Positions 44,886 to 46,909 of a stretch of 46,909 nucleotides of DNA are shown here, one piece after another; the first letter of the stretch is position 1, and every line of letters starts with the position of its first letter. The notes under the pieces were generated by a model that searched no databases, was not told the DNA's origin, and was given only the letters and a program-made list of their open reading frames with translations. A program made the position numbers and the translations under genes. The DNA comes from Penium margaritaceum (lineage: Eukaryota; Streptophyta; Zygnematophyceae; Desmidiales; Peniaceae): positions 20,880-67,788 of the forward strand of contig SZWC01008629.1 in the NCBI GenBank assembly GCA_023375785.1, read 5' to 3'.

Positions 44886-45315
44886 CGTTATGTTGCCCCC
44901 ACTTTTTAAAGTGTGGACAAGACGTCGATAATATTTCATCAGTACTAGGCATCGTAGTCATAATTCCCCGGAGCACGAAAAGTGGGGGCGACCTGGCCAT
45001 GACTTTTCGGCATGGGGGCAACCTAGTCATTTTTCTCAGAATGGGGGCGTCTCAGACATGGTCGAGCGAGAATGGGGGCGACTTAGAAAGTCGCCCTCGG
45101 TTCGAAGCTATGTCCCATCGAAACCATTTGACCTGGAGTGCGGCAACTCCCGCCCTCGCTATCGAGAGCCGCAAAGTAGGACGCGCCTTTCGCAATTAAT
45201 TCATGTTTGCGAGGGCCCCGGAACTGTACATTCGTGTGTGGCATAGAAAACGCGGCGCGCGGGCTATGCGAAAAGCCAATTGATGTGAAAGTCAGGCCCC
45301 AGATGAAAAACATCG
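44886..45315 (-). repeat. MULE-2 right terminal inverted repeat
   Basis: The inner half carries spaced GGGGGCGAC / GGGGGCAAC / GGGGGCGTC motifs (44983, 45015, 45045, 45075 region). The outer half (45105-45315) contains GCGAGGGCCCCGGAAC and GGCCCCAGATGAAAA. It is the reverse complement of the split left repeat at 28331-28540 and 29696-29885. Confidence 0.8.
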
Positions 45316-46391
45316 TATATTCTAAAGACGGGCCGTAGATGAATGCTTTGCTCTCTTTTGACTTCCGCGAAGTGAAACTAAGCGCGCTTTGGCGTCTAGT
45401 GTGGTAAACCATGTTGTTCCGGATGTCGAGGGTTGTAGAAACAGCTGTCATCCTACGTGTACATGGATGACCTTGACAACTTTCAGTCGTTCGGAACCCG
45501 TCGTCCTTCCACGCATCCGCAGTCGCCGTCGGGTGTGAGTTCGGGCATTTGCAACCGACGTCACACTGGAATGTTTTTGTTTGCGAAGAAATTCGCAGAC
45601 ACGATCGATGTCCCTGTCACAAAAACAGAACAAGCTTCCGAATTTCAGCAAATTGAGTTCACAGCTGCACAGGGACGTGCCGATCGCCGATCTTTCGGAC
45701 AAAGAATTGAAGCTGTTCTACACAAAAGTTTGACATGGACTGACTGTGATTGCGGCTACCCGGTTGTCAACCCTAGTTGGTTTTCATGAATTGAGGTATT
45801 TTAACAACTTCGCGTGGAAACCACCATAGTCGGGTCAACAGCGACTGCCGATAGATGATGCGTTCCTGTGCATTTTGTTTTATTGGGCCACCTGTCGTTC
45901 ACAAGCCGGTAGTCTGTCTTACATGAAGTACGGAATCATCTTTTTATGCACGATATGCTACGTGTTGCAAGTTGCAGCGGAAGCGCGCTTATTGTGGGTT
46001 TGGATACCTCTGCATTGGCCCTGCTGTCCTCCAAATGTCTACGATTCTGCAAGGCAAGCGTTACACGGGCTGTGCTCGAGCGTCCACTGGACGTACGACT
46101 TCCGCGGTCGCACAAGCAACCCAGAGCCCTGGACTGGGCGTCGAGCAGGTTTCGAGGACAGCCGAGCCAATGCGGAGGCAAACAAACCCACCCTAAGTCA
46201 CTTCCGGAAGTCAAAAGAGAGCGAAGCAGAAATGTCCGCTGTTTTGGCACTCGCGCGATTCGACGCGCATGTTTGCGGCTTGCTCTCGGATTCCAGCGCT
46301 TGCGCCTCCGGTGCGGCATGAGCCCTAGCGTTGGTTCTTTGCATACCATCTGCCTACGTGCACGAAGAGCCGCAGGGCGCTGCGCCTGCGC
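45316..46391. other. Upstream region of the glycosyltransferase gene, no gene confirmed
   Basis: Several overlapping ORFs up to 148 codons exist here in all frames of a GC-rich stretch; none shows a motif, including the 110-codon + frame at 45457-45789. A ~30-bp segment at 45345-45376 returns inverted at 46199-46227. The region probably contains the promoter and 5' UTR of the gene starting downstream. Confidence 0.4.
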
Positions 46392-46454
46392 ATGTTGCCT
46401 GGTCACCCGAGCAACATGCGAAAAGAACTCACCTCAACTCCACCTTCCCAGTCT

Positions 46455-46535
46455 GTCAGCAGCGGCAACAGCGGTTGCGGCAGCAACAGCAGAAGCAGCG
46501 GCAACAGCGGCAGTAGCAGCGGCAGCGAGTGCACT
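46455..46535. repeat. Imperfect CAG/CGG-type trinucleotide tract
   Basis: Repeating AGCAGCGGCAACAGCGG units leave all three + frames open for a long way and encode Ala- or Ser/Gly-rich runs. It lies in the probable 5' UTR or N-terminal extension of the next gene. Confidence 0.85.
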
Positions 46536-46820
46536 GCAGAGGGCGGAAGGGGCGACATCCCTCCCTCGTCGTCTTCGTCGTCGGCGGCAAAGACCAGCGC
46601 AGTCGCCACCAGCGCCTTCGCGACCATCGCCGTCTCCAGCACCGCCGTTGCCCGAGCCCCTCTCTCCACCGTTTGTGCTCCCATTCGGCTGTGTCACTTC
46701 CTTGCCCGTCTGTCCCACACCTGCAATTCCAGATTTTCTTTTTCTCATCCGGAACCGTTCTTCCTGAACTGCGGTTTTTTGCGTGACGAGTGCGTCAAGG
46801 CTTATAGACGTTCATCGACG

Positions 46821-46909
46821 ATGGGAAATGGGCACCGGCGGCAAAGAGGAACGAGGTTCGTCTTCTTGGCATTTGGAACGCGTGGGGACGTGCAACCGCT
46901 AGCGGTATG
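46821..46909 (+). CDS. Glycosyltransferase (sterol glucosyltransferase-like), N-terminus only
   Basis: Only the first 29 codons are in the window. After a short basic leader (MGNGHRRQRGTR) comes FVFLAFGTRGDVQPLAV, the hallmark first beta-strand and glycine loop of the GT1/GT28-type fold. It is seen in plant and fungal sterol 3-beta-glucosyltransferases (GTRGDVQP) and in plant relatives starting with a very similar FMAFGTKGDVYP motif. Enzymes of this type move glucose from UDP-glucose to a lipid acceptor such as a sterol. The ATG at 46821 has A at -3 and G at +4 and puts the motif about 13 residues from Met, as usual in relatives. The same frame is open upstream to ATGs at 46416 and 46392, giving a possible Ser/Ala-rich extension of 135-143 residues (transit-peptide-like), but all frames there are open because of the trinucleotide tract. 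It appears undamaged and is the only likely host gene. Confidence 0.72.
   Translation, partial: MGNGHRRQRGTRFVFLAFGTRGDVQPLAV

Larger units (their letters stand above)
28331..45315 (-). mobile_element. Mutator-like element MULE-2, carrying two nested insertions
   Basis: Long terminal inverted repeats enclose a - strand MULE transposase. The left repeat is 28331-28540 plus 29696-29885, split by element B; the right repeat is 44886-45315. Shared landmarks between the ends are CATCTGGGGCC, GTTCCGGGGCCCTCGC, GAGGGCGGGAGTTGCC / AAGGGCGGGAGTTGCC, GGTCGCCCCCATTTTCGG / AGTCGCCCCCATTCTCGC, and CATGTCTGAGACGCCCC. Nested within are element B (28541-29695) and a complete Copia element (31903-41304). Without them MULE-2 would be about 6.4 kb. 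No target duplication was identified at its outer ends. Confidence 0.8.

Noticed and set aside
45457..45789. 110-codon + strand ORF left of the glycosyltransferase
   Set aside because: No motif, overlapped by an antisense frame, and no splice or start support; left as upstream DNA.
1..46909. tRNA, rRNA or other structured RNA genes
   Set aside because: No cloverleaf or rRNA core sequence was recognised on either strand; the only tRNA-related signal is the primer binding site of the Copia element.

Overview
This window is a repeat-dominated stretch of a eukaryotic nuclear genome, most likely from the plant lineage (streptophyte). The basis is degenerate Mutator-like (MULE) transposases with a SWIM finger and GT-AG introns, a Copia LTR retrotransposon primed by initiator Met-tRNA, CAG-to-TAG style decay, and the start of a plant-like glycosyltransferase gene at the right edge. 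I cannot name the species. No bacterial operon, CRISPR array, rRNA or tRNA gene was seen.

Layout. (1) Positions 1-15590 are one tandem array of a 20-bp unit (consensus GAAACCAAAGCCGGGTCACA). It is interrupted by a 268-base N gap at 12939-13206, contains local higher-order repeats, and holds a block of 64 identical copies at 13701-14980. (2) Positions 15591-16157 are a second, 12-bp minisatellite. (3) Positions 16156-17643 are the 3' end of a Copia element (+ strand, one LTR) cut off at the minisatellite. (4) Positions 17644-20690 hold old retroelement debris: an RT-downstream/nuclease-like remnant on the - strand and a Ty3-type integrase tail on the + strand. (5) Positions 20689-26353 are a MULE (MULE-1) with a broken transposase and ~30-bp tandem units at its left end that recur inverted at its right end. 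(6) Positions 27146-28342 are an AT-rich non-autonomous inverted-repeat element. (7) Positions 28331-45315 are a second, larger MULE (MULE-2, transposase on the - strand). Its left terminal repeat is split by a 1.15-kb inverted-repeat element (28541-29695), and its last transposase exon is split by a complete 9.4-kb Copia element (31903-41304, - strand, 5-bp target duplication AGGAA). (8) Positions 45316-46820 are the upstream region of a probable host gene, and the N-terminus of a sterol-glucosyltransferase-like glycosyltransferase starts at 46821 and runs off the window.

How it fits together. Almost everything is mobile DNA at different stages of decay, with a readable order of events. MULE-2 was in place first. 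The Copia element then landed in its transposase, and virtual removal of the element rejoins the MULE reading frame. The Copia LTRs have since diverged and its gag-pol has gathered many stops, mostly TAG/TAA. The most informative structures are the paired MULEs, which share domain order, an intron position and an acidic tail; the extra coding region behind the Copia RNase H; and the unusual 20-bp satellite.
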